DNA of 64,000 nt from Natrinema longum (lineage in GTDB: Archaea; Halobacteriota; Halobacteria; Halobacteriales; Natrialbaceae). The notes under the pieces are model-generated. The model saw only the letters and a program-made list of their open reading frames with translations, was not told the DNA's origin and searched no databases. The stretch covers positions 62,001 through 126,000 of the forward strand of contig NZ_CP071463.1 in assembly GCF_017352095.1 (NCBI RefSeq), given 5' to 3'. Below are positions 24,838 through 34,192 of the stretch, in pieces. The translations under genes were made by a program, and so were the position numbers. Positions within the stretch are counted from its first letter, which is position 1. The number at the start of each line of letters is the position of its first letter.

Positions 24838-27324
24838 CTATCGATCGTCCTCGAGTATCGACCGCGAGGAGTTGACGACGACGATGGCGCTACTCGTTGC
24901 CATCGCAACGGCCGCGAAAAGCGGGTTAATCAGTCCCACCGCGGCCAGCGGAATCGCGACGGCGTTGTACAGCAGCGCCCAGCAGACGTTCTCGCGGATC
25001 CGCCGCCGGGTCGCACTCGCGAGGTCGAACACCGACCGAACGTCCCGGAGGTCACTCGAGGTGACGACCGCGTCGGCGGCGTCGGTCGCACGGGCCGTCC
25101 CGTTGCCGAGCGCGATTCCGACGTCCGCCGCGGCCAGCGCCGGGGCGTCGTTCGTCCCGTCGCCGACCATCGCCGTCACTCCCTCGCGGGAGAGTCGTCG
25201 GACCGTCTCGACCTTCCCGTCGGGTGGGACGCCCGCGAAGACCCGGTCGACCGCGGGGTGGTCGCGAACGGTCGCCGTCGCGGACTCGTCGTCGCCCGTC
25301 AGCACGACCACCGTTCGGTCGGTAAACGACTCGAGGACCGGCTGCCAGGCCGCTCGCGTTCGATCGCCGACGACGGCGACCGCTCTCGCTCGCCCGCCGT
25401 AGCCGATGACCGTCGCGAGCCGTCCCGTCTCTCGTGCGTCGTCGATCGCCGCCTCGAGTTCGGCCGGGATCGGACCGACCAGCCGCTCGACCAGCGCCGG
25501 CGTTCCGACGACGACCCGCCCGTCGTCGTCCGGTTCGGGACCGGGCAGAGTCGTTCCATCGACCCGCGCGCTGACGCCCTCGCCGGGGTGGCGCTCGAAG
25601 TCGGTGACCGGGAGTGTGCGCTCGTCGGCTGAATCGTCGCCGGCAGCGAGGGACTCGAGGCTCCCGCCGTCGGGAGCGACGCCTGGGCCGCCCGTCCCGT
25701 CGGCTGTCTGCCCCCCTCGCTGGGCGTCACCGGCGGCCACGATGGCGTCGGCGACGGGGTGTTCCGACCGTCGCTCGACGGCCGCGGCGGGGCCGATCGC
25801 ATCCGTCTCTCCGTGGATCTCGAGCACCGTCATCTCGCCGGTCGTCAACGTACCGGTCTTGTCGAAGACGACGGTCTCGACGGCCGGAGCCGACTCGAAC
25901 AGGGTCGCGTTCGCGACGACGATCCCGCGCTCCAAGGCGTCACGGAGCCCGGAGGCGACCGCCAGCGGGGTCGCAAGCCCCATCGCGCAGGGACAGGAGA
26001 CGACGAGTACCGTCAGCCCCGTGAGCACCGCCTCCCCGACCGCGGTTCCCGTCGCGAGCCGCCAGGCCGTCACGCCGACCGCGAGGGTCAACACGAGGGG
26101 GACGAAGACCGTCGCGAGCCTGTCTGCCAGCCGCTGGACCCCCGGCGTCGAACTCTGGATTTCCCACATGAGCGTCGCGATGCGATCGAGCGTGCTCTCG
26201 GCGTCCTCGCCGACCTCGAGGACGAGCGCGCTGTCGGTCACGATCGTGCCGCCGACGACGCGCTCCCCCGGTCGCTTCGTGACCGGGAGCGACTCGCCGG
26301 TGAGGAGGGATTCGTCGACGGCCGCCGTCCCCTCGAGGACCGTCCCGTCGACGGGAATCCGCTCGCCGGGTTTGACGAGGAGTTCGTCACCCGCCGCGAG
26401 CCGATCGACGGGAACCGTCTCGGTCCCGTCGGCGGTTCGACGGGTCGCGTCGCGGACCCGCGTGGCGGTCACGTCCGCGAGCAAGTCGGTCGCCCGACGC
26501 TTGATCCGCCGCTCGTAGTAGCTCCCGAGCGTGACGACCATGATCACCGCGACGGTCACGTCGTAGTAGAGGTGCGTGCTCCCCATGAGCAGCGCGACCG
26601 TGCTGTAGGCGTACGCCGAGACGGCCGCGATCGCGATCAGCAGATCCATGTTCGGCTGCCGGACCCGCAGGCTGACGTACGCGCCGCGCAAGACGGGATG
26701 CCCGGTGTAGAACAACACGCCGCCGGTCAACAGCCCGATCATCGTGAGCGGGAGGTAGGTCCCCACGGGCGAGGTCGCGTCGACCGAGAGGATGCCCGTC
26801 TCGATCCCCACGTAGCTCGGATAGAGGTAGAACAGGTACCACGGCATGACGAGCATCGCCAGGAACCCGCCGACGAGCAGCCGCTGGACGAGTTCCTCGT
26901 CGGCTCGATGGTCCCCCTCGTCGTCACGAAATCGCGCCTCGTAGCCGTAGCCCGAAAGCGTCTCGGGGAGGTCGCCCTCCTCCAGCAGCTCGGGATCGTA
27001 GACGACGCGGGCGGTGTCGGTCGCGTAGCTCGCCTCGACCGCCAGAATCCCCCGTTCGCGCTCGCCCAGCAGGGAGACGAACCCCTCGCAGGTCGAACAG
27101 TGCATGCCGTCGATCGCGAGGAACGTCTCCGCGGCCTCGTCGGGAACCGTCCGCTCGCCGGTTCCCTCCGCCCGGTCGACGACGCGGTCCCGGTCGACGT
27201 CCGCGACCGTCTCCAACGTCTCGCTCACCTCGAGACAGCCCTGACAGCAGAACTGCCCCTCGACGTCTCCCGCCGTCACCGGTGGCTCCGGCGTTGGGAG
27301 GCCACACAGCGAGCACGAACTCAT
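24838..27324 (-). CDS. Cu+-translocating P-type ATPase, CopA2/FixI type
   Basis: An 828-residue P1B ATPase. The N-terminus has the Cys-rich domain of CcoI/FixI-type pumps (CSLCG at 4-8; CCQGC at 26-30), then a heavy-metal-associated domain with GMHCSTC (Cys76, Cys79). Later motifs are TGES, the SCPCAMGL transport site (about 445), DKTGT (about 486), SEHPVAD and GDGTNDAP (about 722). Last come YN and MATSSA in the final helices, as in Cu+ pumps. The nucleotide domain has a Gly/Asp-rich insert of about 45 residues. Such pumps supply copper to secreted or membrane cuproenzymes, fitting NirK and the CuA/CuB complex nearby. ATG 27324 fits the family start better than upstream codons. Confidence 0.94.
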   Translation of the reverse strand: MSSCSLCGLPTPEPPVTAGDVEGQFCCQGCLEVSETLETVADVDRDRVVDRAEGTGERTVPDEAAETFLAIDGMHCSTCEGFVSLLGERERGILAVEASYATDTARVVYDPELLEEGDLPETLSGYGYEARFRDDEGDHRADEELVQRLLVGGFLAMLVMPWYLFYLYPSYVGIETGILSVDATSPVGTYLPLTMIGLLTGGVLFYTGHPVLRGAYVSLRVRQPNMDLLIAIAAVSAYAYSTVALLMGSTHLYYDVTVAVIMVVTLGSYYERRIKRRATDLLADVTATRVRDATRRTADGTETVPVDRLAAGDELLVKPGERIPVDGTVLEGTAAVDESLLTGESLPVTKRPGERVVGGTIVTDSALVLEVGEDAESTLDRIATLMWEIQSSTPGVQRLADRLATVFVPLVLTLAVGVTAWRLATGTAVGEAVLTGLTVLVVSCPCAMGLATPLAVASGLRDALERGIVVANATLFESAPAVETVVFDKTGTLTTGEMTVLEIHGETDAIGPAAAVERRSEHPVADAIVAAGDAQRGGQTADGTGGPGVAPDGGSLESLAAGDDSADERTLPVTDFERHPGEGVSARVDGTTLPGPEPDDDGRVVVGTPALVERLVGPIPAELEAAIDDARETGRLATVIGYGGRARAVAVVGDRTRAAWQPVLESFTDRTVVVLTGDDESATATVRDHPAVDRVFAGVPPDGKVETVRRLSREGVTAMVGDGTNDAPALAAADVGIALGNGTARATDAADAVVTSSDLRDVRSVFDLASATRRRIRENVCWALLYNAVAIPLAAVGLINPLFAAVAMATSSAIVVVNSSRSILEDDR

Positions 27325-27411
27325 CTCGTGGTCGATACTCGCGGACGCCGGGTAGCCGTGGTGCCGAATACGTTCGTCCGCTCGCTCACCGTACGCCCCC
27401 GGTCGTCGCAC

Positions 27412-27537
27412 TCAGGTCCAGACTCGAAGGCAATCGGTCGAACAGAAGTGCAGTTCGACGCGATCCGTTCGATCCGGTTCGACGTGGGTCGTTAACGTGT
27501 ATGCGACCTCGTCGGCATCGCAGTTATCGCAGTGCAT
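27412..27537 (-). CDS. 41-residue Cys-rich zinc-binding protein
   Basis: A short frame starts MHCDNCDADEVAYTL and ends in FCSTDCLRVWT, giving a CxxC near the start and CxxxC near the end. This is the pattern of a small treble-clef or zinc-ribbon protein; tiny haloarchaeal zinc proteins of this kind are known. It is preceded by about 115 bp to the TFB gene stop and lies immediately upstream of the copper ATPase on the same strand (87 bp from its start). It may share a transcript with the ATPase. Too short for most gene callers; codon use and paired cysteines support it. Confidence 0.65.
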   Translation of the reverse strand: MHCDNCDADEVAYTLTTHVEPDRTDRVELHFCSTDCLRVWT

Positions 27538-27653
27538 ACTGGCCCGCTCGACGTGGGCACCCTTCAGTATGAATCGATTACGACCGTCGTGGGACGGTGC
27601 TCACGGCCGTCGCAGGGCCGTAATATCGTATTAACGGTGCCTTCGAGCCGGTT

Positions 27654-28634
27654 TCAGGCCGCCGCTCCCTCCTCGTCGGCCTCGAGCAACTCGTGGTAGC
27701 GGTTGCGGATCGTCACTTCGGAGATGTTGGCGACGTCGCTGACGTCGTTTTGCGTGACCTGCTCGTCGGTCAGGAGCGCGGCGGCGTACACCGCGGCGGC
27801 GGCGAGGCCGACCGGCGACTTGCCGCTGTGGATCCCCGTCTCTTTGGCCGTCGCCAGTAACCCGCGAGCGCGGTGTTCGGTCTCGTCGGCGAGGTCGAGA
27901 TCGCTGGCGAACCGGGGGACGTAGCTCTCGGGATCGGCCGGCTGGATCTCGAGGCCGAGTTCGCGGACGACGTAGCGATAGGTGCGGGCGACCTCGTCTT
28001 TCTCGACGCGTGAAACGGCCGCGATTTCGTCCAGGCTCCTGGGTGTACCGGCCTGACGGGCGGCGGCGTACAGCGAGGCCGTCGCGACGCCTTCGATCGA
28101 ACGGCCCGGCAGGAGGTCGTCCTCGAGCGCGCGCCGGTAGATGACGCTCGCCGTTTCCCGAACGGTGTCGGGGAGCCCGAGTGCGGAGGCCATCCGATCG
28201 ATCTCGCCGAGCGCCTGCTTGAGGTTCCGTTCCCTGGCGTTGCGGGTCCGGAACCGTTCGTTCCAGGTGCGCAGGCGCTGCATCTTCTCGCGCTGGCGGG
28301 AACTCAGGGACTTCCCGTAGGCGTCTTTGTCCTGCCAGCCGATGTTCGTCGAGAGCCCCTGATCGTGCATCATGTTGGTCGTCGGCGCGCCCACTCGGGA
28401 TTTCTCGTCCTTTTCGGCGGCGTCGAACGCTCGCCACTCGGGGCCCCGATCGATCTCGTCCGCGTCGACCACCAGGCCACAGTCCGTACAGACCGTCTCG
28501 GCGTGTTCGTCGTCGGCGACCAGTCGACCGCCACACTCCGGGCACCGCTCTCGCTCGCGGGTGGGTTCGGCGGCCGCGTCGCTCTCGGCTCGGTCTCGCT
28601 CGTCAGTCCGCGTCCGAATGGGTGAGTCAGTCAT
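27654..28634 (-). CDS. tfb: Transcription initiation factor B (TFB)
   Basis: Archaeal TFIIB homologue of 326 residues that bridges TBP-DNA and RNA polymerase. The N-terminal zinc ribbon is CPECGG...CTDCG, followed by the B-reader segment (GPEWRAFDAAEKDEKSRVGAP) and two cyclin-like repeats (about 125-215 and 225-315). The acidic Arg/Asp-rich N-terminal 28 residues are variable. Haloarchaea carry several TFB paralogues, so this is one of a set and may be condition-specific. It diverges from gatC with a 194-bp spacer that should hold both promoters. Confidence 0.97.
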   Translation of the reverse strand: MTDSPIRTRTDERDRAESDAAAEPTRERERCPECGGRLVADDEHAETVCTDCGLVVDADEIDRGPEWRAFDAAEKDEKSRVGAPTTNMMHDQGLSTNIGWQDKDAYGKSLSSRQREKMQRLRTWNERFRTRNARERNLKQALGEIDRMASALGLPDTVRETASVIYRRALEDDLLPGRSIEGVATASLYAAARQAGTPRSLDEIAAVSRVEKDEVARTYRYVVRELGLEIQPADPESYVPRFASDLDLADETEHRARGLLATAKETGIHSGKSPVGLAAAAVYAAALLTDEQVTQNDVSDVANISEVTIRNRYHELLEADEEGAAA

Positions 28635-28828
28635 TATCGACGTCTCGGGAACCGATCGCTGGAAAACGTTCTCTGGACTATCTTAACGGATCTCTGTCAC
28701 TTAAACGCTTGGGTCGACGACAGCGTGGGGACGACCGGCCCCCGCGAACGAACCCAGAGACGCCAGCGACCGCCGATCGTGGCGGCAGTATCGAAACCCT
28801 TACTCTCCGGAGGCCGGTGCGAACACGT

Positions 28829-29107
28829 ATGAGCGACGACGCCGTCAGTCCCGAGGAAGTCCGCCACGTTGCGGAGCTGGCTCGTGTCGACCTCGACGAC
28901 GACGAGGTCGACCGGTTTACCGGGCAGTTCGCGGACATCCTCGAGTACTTCGAGACCCTAGACGAGGTGCCGGAAGTCGACCGTGACGCCGATCTCGCGA
29001 ACGTGATGCGGCCGGACGAGGAACGCACATCCCTCGAGAGCGAGGCCGCACTCGGAAACGCGCCGGAAACCGAGGACGGCTACTTCAAAGGCCCCAACGT
29101 CTCGTGA
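28829..29107 (+). CDS. gatC: Glutamyl-tRNA(Gln) amidotransferase subunit C
   Basis: Small subunit of the GatCAB amidotransferase, which converts Glu-tRNA(Gln) and Asp-tRNA(Asn) to the amidated forms. The 92-residue protein shows the GatC pattern VRHVAELARVDLDDDEVDRFTGQF, ILEYFETLDEVP and the C-terminal NVMRPDE. The ATG at 28829 is used; the frame is open upstream but unlike the family. A TATA-like CCTTACTC lies about 27 bp before the start, so the transcript is probably leaderless. The stop overlaps a possible GTG start of gatA. Confidence 0.95.
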   Translation: MSDDAVSPEEVRHVAELARVDLDDDEVDRFTGQFADILEYFETLDEVPEVDRDADLANVMRPDEERTSLESEAALGNAPETEDGYFKGPNVS

Positions 29108-29109
29108 TC

Positions 29110-30378
29110 ATGTCGGACGATATCTTCATCACCGAGGAGCGGATCGAAGGGGCCGACGACGGACCGCTCGCCGGCAAAACGGTCGCGGTCAAGGACAACA
29201 TCTCGACCGAAGGCGTCCGAACGACCTGTGGCTCGCGGATGCTCGAGGACTACGTCCCACCCTACGACGCCACGGTCGTCTCCCGACTCACGGAGGCCGG
29301 CGCGACGATCGTCGGGAAGGCGAACATGGACGAGTTCGGGATGGGAACGACCACCGAGACCTCCTACTTCGGCGAGACGGACAACCCCGCCGCACCGGGA
29401 CACGTCCCCGGTGGCTCCTCCGGTGGCTCCGCGGCCGCCGTCGCCGCCGGCGAGGCCGACCTCGCGCTCGGTTCCGACACCGGTGGCTCCGTCCGCTGTC
29501 CCGCCGCCTTCTGTGGCGTCGTCGGAATCAAACCCACCTACGGGCTGGTCTCGCGGTACGGCCTCGTCGCCTACGGCAACAGTTTAGAGCAGATCGGCCC
29601 CTTCGGCGAGACGGTCGAGGACGCCGCCGAACTGCTCGACGTGATCGCCGGCAGCGACGACCGCGACGCGACCACCCGCAGCGAGGGCGACGACGCGAAC
29701 TACGCCGAGGCTGCCACCGGCGACGTCGACGGACTCTCGATCGGCGTTCCGACCGAGTTGCTCGAGGGAGCCGACGAGGGCGTCGTCGAGACGTTCTGGA
29801 AGGCGCTGGGCGAACTCGAGGATCGCGGGGCCGAGTACCACGAGGTCTCGCTCCCGTCGGTCGAACACGCCGTCGAGGCCTACTACGTGATCGCGATGTC
29901 GGAGGCTTCCTCGAACCTCGCGCGGTTCGACGGGGTGCGCTACGGCCACTCGGGCGGATACGACGGGAACTGGAACGAGACCTTCGCCCGCGCCCGCGAG
30001 GAGGGCTTCGGCGACGAGGTCAAGCGTCGGATCCTGCTCGGAACGTACGCGCTCTCGGCGGGCTACCACGACAAGTACTACAAGAAGGCCCAAGACGCTC
30101 GCGCGTGGGTCAAACAGGACTTCGACGAGGCGCTTTCCGAGGCCGACGTACTCGCGAGCCCCACGATGCCGGTCCCGCCGTTCGAACTCGGCGAGAGCCT
30201 AGACGATCCGCTCCAGTTGTACCTCGCCGACGCGAACACGGTGCCGGTCAACCTCGCGGACCTGCCCGCGATTTCGGTCCCGGCGGGCGAAACCGACGGG
30301 CTCCCCGTCGGCCTCCAACTCGTCGGCCCCGCCTTCGGCGAAGAACGCCTGATCCGGGCCGCGAGCGCGCTCGCCTGA
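29110..30378 (+). CDS. gatA: Glutamyl-tRNA(Gln) amidotransferase subunit A
   Basis: Amidase subunit of GatCAB, 422 residues. The Ser-cisSer-Lys triad is visible: Lys in TVAVKDNIS, the cis-Ser in GGSSGGSAAAVA and the nucleophile Ser in SDTGGSVRCPAAFCG. Start choice is between GTG 29104 and ATG 29110; the ATG two bases after the gatC stop is preferred. gatB is not in the window. The gene ends in TGA at 30376-30378 and the inverted copy of an 83-bp structured element begins at exactly that point. Confidence 0.96.
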   Translation: MSDDIFITEERIEGADDGPLAGKTVAVKDNISTEGVRTTCGSRMLEDYVPPYDATVVSRLTEAGATIVGKANMDEFGMGTTTETSYFGETDNPAAPGHVPGGSSGGSAAAVAAGEADLALGSDTGGSVRCPAAFCGVVGIKPTYGLVSRYGLVAYGNSLEQIGPFGETVEDAAELLDVIAGSDDRDATTRSEGDDANYAEAATGDVDGLSIGVPTELLEGADEGVVETFWKALGELEDRGAEYHEVSLPSVEHAVEAYYVIAMSEASSNLARFDGVRYGHSGGYDGNWNETFARAREEGFGDEVKRRILLGTYALSAGYHDKYYKKAQDARAWVKQDFDEALSEADVLASPTMPVPPFELGESLDDPLQLYLADANTVPVNLADLPAISVPAGETDGLPVGLQLVGPAFGEERLIRAASALA

Positions 30379-30460
30379 TACGGTTTGCTGTCCCGATGTC
30401 CCGGTGAGACCGCAGGGCGGTCCCGGTCCCACCGGCACTGACGGACAGGAGACCGTCTGA
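30378..30460 (-). repeat. 83-bp structured element, copy 1 (inverted relative to copy 2)
   Basis: Reading the minus strand, this segment matches 61687-61769 at roughly 89% with one 1-bp indel. The ends are imperfect inverted repeats (ACGGTCTCCTGTCC and ACGGTTTGCTGTCC, 11 of 14 identical). A second inverted pair inside (GGTGGGACCG and CGGTCTCACC, 9 of 10 with the odd pair a G-T wobble) would make a nested hairpin. The element begins right at the gatA stop codon. It may be a small non-autonomous mobile element, a REP-like sequence or a 3'-end RNA structure. Confidence 0.75.
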
Positions 30461-30610
30461 GTTCTCCCGGACAGCACCGCGGTGAAACTGACGGGAGTGC
30501 GGGGTTCGTGATAGCGTGACAGTGGCGACAATACGGTCGTCTGAACAACACCTTTTTGTACTATTTTGGATAGGGTAGATATACCGACGGAATCACTCGA
30601 AGAAAGGACC

Positions 30611-31024
30611 ATGAAAATCGCACAGAACCAGACCGTCGAGTTCGACGAGTTCTCGAGGGCGTGTGACCTCGTGGAGGCGTACTTCGGCGACACCATCGAC
30701 GACGTCGCGTTGCACGCGCCCGTATCACGTCGCCAACTCATCGCCGTCCTCGCTCGCGCACAGCTCTCGGGCCGTCAGTTCACGATCGATGGACTGACCC
30801 AGCAAGGCGAGATCGTCTACCAGTCCACCACCGAGACCCTCCTCTGGCTCGACGGCGGGTTCTGGACGGATATGCGGGGCCGACACCACTTGACGCCCGA
30901 CGAGGGACGGGCGGCACGCGAAGTCCACCGACGAATCATCGACGCCCTCGACGGCGACGTGTCCTACTACAACCGCGAACGCGACCCGTTCGTCCTCATC
31001 GAGCGCTTCGATCCCTACGAGTGA
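30611..31024 (+). CDS. Conserved hypothetical protein
   Basis: A 137-residue acidic soluble protein with no signal or membrane helix. The N-terminal region (TVEFDEFSRACDLVEAYFG) is helical. The middle is mixed (RRQLIAVLARAQLSGRQFTIDGL), and the C-terminus has LTPDEGRAAREVHRRIIDALDGD followed by PFVLIERFDPYE. I do not recognise the family. The ATG at 30611 is chosen because a TATA-like AGATATAC (30577-30584) lies 27-34 bp upstream, giving a leaderless or near-leaderless transcript. Confidence 0.7.
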   Translation: MKIAQNQTVEFDEFSRACDLVEAYFGDTIDDVALHAPVSRRQLIAVLARAQLSGRQFTIDGLTQQGEIVYQSTTETLLWLDGGFWTDMRGRHHLTPDEGRAAREVHRRIIDALDGDVSYYNRERDPFVLIERFDPYE

Positions 31025-31085
31025 GCGAGGAACGATCCCTGCGAAAGACGGGTTCCGACCGGTCGGTCCCGCCCGCGACCGGCGT

Positions 31086-31445
31086 CTACTCCTCGTAGGC
31101 GAGGTTCATGATCCACTGCGAGAAGGCGTCGCTGTTGGGATCGACCTCCTCCTCGCCGATAAAGGGCGAGAGCATGTCGCCGGCCATCAGAAGGGTGAAA
31201 TCGAGGTCGCGAGCGGTCGGCGAGATGTAGTAGGTGTTGTGGCCGTTGTAGACGGTTTCCTCGCGATCGACCAGCTCTTTTTCGACGAGCGACTCGACGA
31301 TTCGACTGCCCTTCCGCGATGAAACGTCCAGTTCCTTCCAGAAATCGCTCTGATGAATGCCGCCGGTTTCCCGAACGAGCTCGAGGCCGGCCCGTTCGTC
31401 CTCGGAGAGTTCGGCTTCGGTCGCGGAAACGCTCACGGAGACCAC
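31086..31445 (-). CDS. MarR/TrmB-like winged-helix protein
   Basis: A 119-residue protein with a winged helix: LSEDERAGLELVRETGGIHQSDFWKELDVSSRKGSRIVESLVEKELVDREE, followed by a wing (YNGHNTYYISPT). The C-terminal 40 residues (DFTLLMAGDMLSPFIGEEE) are likely to form a dimerisation or sensor part. This architecture is widespread in haloarchaea and usually annotated as a MarR-like regulator. No ATG is available; GTG codons at 31445, 31436 and 31430 are alternatives, so the exact start is uncertain by a few residues. It converges with the hypothetical gene at 30611. Confidence 0.78.
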   Translation of the reverse strand: MVSVSVSATEAELSEDERAGLELVRETGGIHQSDFWKELDVSSRKGSRIVESLVEKELVDREETVYNGHNTYYISPTARDLDFTLLMAGDMLSPFIGEEEVDPNSDAFSQWIMNLAYEE

Positions 31446-31599
31446 CTCGCCGTGCGCGTCGCTACAGGCAGGAGTGCGTCCATATCCATACGAGAGGGAG
31501 CGAGCCGCTTAAATGTGCCCTTCGCCGTCGACTGCGGGCGCGGTCGGTTCACCGCGGCCCGCGAGAACGGTCTCCGCGGAGCCGTCACCACCCAGACTC

Positions 31600-32343
31600 T
31601 CACTCGGTCTCGAGGCTGATGGCGTCGTAGGTCGTCCGACACGGTGGCCCCGAGGCGAAGGCGTATCGTGACGTTTCGGGGCCAAGCGCGATCAGTGACG
31701 ACGATCGGGTTCCGAACCCGTTTCGGTGAATGCAGACGCCGTATTCGTGATCACCGAGTACTTCGCCCGCGCGTTCGAGCCAGTCGCCGGCAGTTTCGTC
31801 GGATTCGACCGCGAGCGCCTCCCGAACGGCTCGAGCGTTCGCCGCCTGTTCTCGCCCCATCTCGGGTCGAATCGAGGGGACGTCGACGTCGTCGTCGACG
31901 GCGACGTTGACGACGACGTGGACGCCGGGGTCGAACTCGGTCAGGGAAAGGCTCCCATCCCACTGGTAGCAGAACGCGTCCGCCGCGTCGGCGACGACGA
32001 GGTAAAAGCCACTGTACTCGTCGTCTTCGATCGCAGTTTCGACGACGGCTTTCGCGTCCGCGGCGGATCGTGCCTCGAGGGCGTCGGCGACGAGCAGCCC
32101 GCGCGAGCGGTCGCCGGCGAGGTCCGCGTTGTTCCATTTGTTCGTGATCCCGACGAAAACGCCGAACTCGTTGTAGCCGATCCAGGTTCCGCCGGCCTCG
32201 GCGTCACGCGGCGCGACGATCAGCGGGTCTTCGCGGTAGACGTCCGGCGGTTCCGAGGGCCGGCCGACCGCCTCGTCGCGGTTCGCGGCGACGGCGACCG
32301 GTGCCTCCTCGAAGACCTGCCAAGCGAGCGTGAGCGTACACAC
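31600..32343 (-). CDS. NRDE (TANGO2-like) family protein
   Basis: A 247-residue cytoplasmic protein. A GTG at 32343 gives MCTLTLAWQVFEEAPVAVAANRDE, matching NRDE family proteins, which start MCT and carry the NRDE motif about 20 residues in. An N-terminal Cys2 would be exposed after Met removal, as in N-terminal nucleophile hydrolases, to which the family has been likened. Further family features are GGTWIGYNEFGVFVGITNKWN, RSRGLLV and the C-terminal TRSSS. Residues encoded upstream to 32466 are not family-like. In animals TANGO2 affects heme and lipid trafficking; the archaeal role is unknown. Confidence 0.88.
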   Translation of the reverse strand: MCTLTLAWQVFEEAPVAVAANRDEAVGRPSEPPDVYREDPLIVAPRDAEAGGTWIGYNEFGVFVGITNKWNNADLAGDRSRGLLVADALEARSAADAKAVVETAIEDDEYSGFYLVVADAADAFCYQWDGSLSLTEFDPGVHVVVNVAVDDDVDVPSIRPEMGREQAANARAVREALAVESDETAGDWLERAGEVLGDHEYGVCIHRNGFGTRSSSLIALGPETSRYAFASGPPCRTTYDAISLETE

Positions 32344-32579
32344 GGCTCCGGGTAGGGCCGCAAGCGGCTTAACTCCGGCTTCGGCGGCAATCCCGTTGCC
32401 TCCGTCCGGCGGTCCCGCAGTGTGATACCGATCCTGTATCGGCGTTCGATACAAAGGGTACTTCAACGATTAGCGGCGGGATCCGAGACACATCTGATGC
32501 TAGCTCACACAACCGTGAGTAGCGACGACGTGCAGTCGACTGCCCACGACGGGCACGAAACACCCAGCGGGGTCGGACG

Positions 32580-34169
32580 ATGAACGTCGGACGGCTCCTC
32601 GGCCTCGAGGACGCGTCGCGGGGGGAGCGGGCCCTGTTCTTCGTGACGATGGGCGTGATGCTCTCGCTCGGGACGGTCGGGTTCTTCCGGCCGACGGCGT
32701 TGAGTAACGCGCTCACCGGCGCGAAAGACTGGATCCTCGTTTACTTCGGCTGGTGGTTCATCCTCCTCGGGTTCGTCCTGCTGGTCGCCGCGACCGCGTT
32801 CACGGCCTCGCGATACGGCCGGATCCGGATCGGCGGCCCCGACGCCGAGCCCGAGTTCGATCGCTTCTCGTGGCTGTCGATGGTCTTTACCGTCGGGTTC
32901 GGCGCGTCGGTCCTCATCTGGGGCGTGGCGGAACCGGTCTCGATCGTTCAGCAGCCACCGCCGGATCCCGCACCGGTACAGAACGCGTCCACCGAGTCGA
33001 TGGCGCTCGCGTTCATGTTCATCCACGAGGTGTTCCCGGGGCTGGCGATGTGGTATCTGCCCGTCGCGATCGCCTTCGGGATCGCGGTCTACACGGACGG
33101 GATCGGCGACTACAAGATCAGTTCGATGCTGGCCGGCGTCGTCGACGCCGACCGGATCCCCGGTCTCTACTGGCTGGTCGATCTGGCGGCGCTGATTGCC
33201 ACGATCGGCGGCATCGCGACGACGCTCGGGTTCAGCGCACAGACGATGTCTGCGATCCTCGGCGGCGTCTTCGGCCTCGAGGCACGGATCCTGACCTACG
33301 CGGTGTTCGCGCTGATCGGGCTGGTCTTCCTCGGCGACGTCTGGCTCGGCCTCCGGAAGGGGATCCGTAATGCGGCCCGCGCGACGGTGGTCCTCATCGG
33401 CGTCGCGATGGCCCTGCTCATCGTGGTCGGGCCGACGCTGTACATGCTCGAGTTGCACCTCGATGCGACCGGCGTCTGGCTCAGCAACCTGTTCCGCCTG
33501 TCGCTGTACACCGCGCCGGGGGCCGAGGGCAACTGGGCGGCCAACTGGACCGGCTTCTGGTGGGCCTGGTGGGCCGCCTGGAGCATCTTCGTCGGGAGCT
33601 TCGTCGCCCGCGTCTCGAAGGGCCGCACGATCAGGGAACTGTTCACCGTCCTCGTGCTGGTTCCGACGCTGTTCACCTGGATCCAGCACGGCCTCATCGG
33701 CGGCTGGGCGCTCGCGCCGGGGTATCAGGCCCCGATCGCCGAGGCCATGGCCGCGGCGGGCAAGCCCGCAGCCGTCGCGAAAGCCCTCGAGATCACGCCG
33801 TACGGCACCGTCCTCGCGGTGCTTTTCGTCTTCATCATCGCTGGCTACATCGTCACGTCGCTCGACTCGGCGGTGTTCATGATCTCGGCGATTACGCTGG
33901 GCGACGAGAACCCGAACCCGCGAAACCGTGCGTGGTGGGGCGCGCTACTGGCGCTCTTTGGAATGATGTCGCTCGAACTCGAGGAGTTCAGCGCCATCGA
34001 GTCGCTGTCGGTGACGATGGCGCTGCCCTTCTCGCTGTTCCTGTTGCTCGTCCTGTACGGCAGCTACGTCGTCGCCAGGGACTACGTCCGTGAGAACGAG
34101 ACGCCGATAGCCGACCCGCGGGCCCGCCATCGGCAGTCGGCGTCGAAGAGCGTCTCCGACGACGACTGA
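32580..34169 (+). CDS. BCCT-family transporter (compatible-solute or betaine uptake)
   Basis: A 529-residue secondary transporter with 12 predicted helices. The BCCT signature is recognisable in helix 8 (NWTGFWWAWWAAWSIFVGSFVARVSKGRTIRE), together with FGASVLIWGVAEP in helix 3 and TSLDSAVFMIS. BCCT carriers take up glycine betaine, choline or carnitine with Na+ or H+ and respond to osmotic stress. The ATG at 32580 overlaps (ATGA) the end of a 28-codon frame from 32497 that I do not call a gene. The C-terminal tail is short, acidic and Ser-rich. Confidence 0.94.
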   Translation: MNVGRLLGLEDASRGERALFFVTMGVMLSLGTVGFFRPTALSNALTGAKDWILVYFGWWFILLGFVLLVAATAFTASRYGRIRIGGPDAEPEFDRFSWLSMVFTVGFGASVLIWGVAEPVSIVQQPPPDPAPVQNASTESMALAFMFIHEVFPGLAMWYLPVAIAFGIAVYTDGIGDYKISSMLAGVVDADRIPGLYWLVDLAALIATIGGIATTLGFSAQTMSAILGGVFGLEARILTYAVFALIGLVFLGDVWLGLRKGIRNAARATVVLIGVAMALLIVVGPTLYMLELHLDATGVWLSNLFRLSLYTAPGAEGNWAANWTGFWWAWWAAWSIFVGSFVARVSKGRTIRELFTVLVLVPTLFTWIQHGLIGGWALAPGYQAPIAEAMAAAGKPAAVAKALEITPYGTVLAVLFVFIIAGYIVTSLDSAVFMISAITLGDENPNPRNRAWWGALLALFGMMSLELEEFSAIESLSVTMALPFSLFLLLVLYGSYVVARDYVRENETPIADPRARHRQSASKSVSDDD

Positions 34170-34192
34170 GACGGTCCATTGTAACGATTGAC

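Noticed and set aside
25759-27495. A 578-codon plus-strand frame opposite the copper ATPase
   Set aside because: Antisense shadow of a gene with all P-type ATPase motifs.
30378-30460. Insertion-sequence remnant
   Set aside because: No transposase fragment flanks either copy and no clear target duplication is visible, so I left it as a structured repeat.
32497-32583. A 28-codon frame ending in ATGA at the BCCT start
   Set aside because: Short, no conserved feature, and could arise by chance; I mention it only because a similar bridge occurs before ureA.
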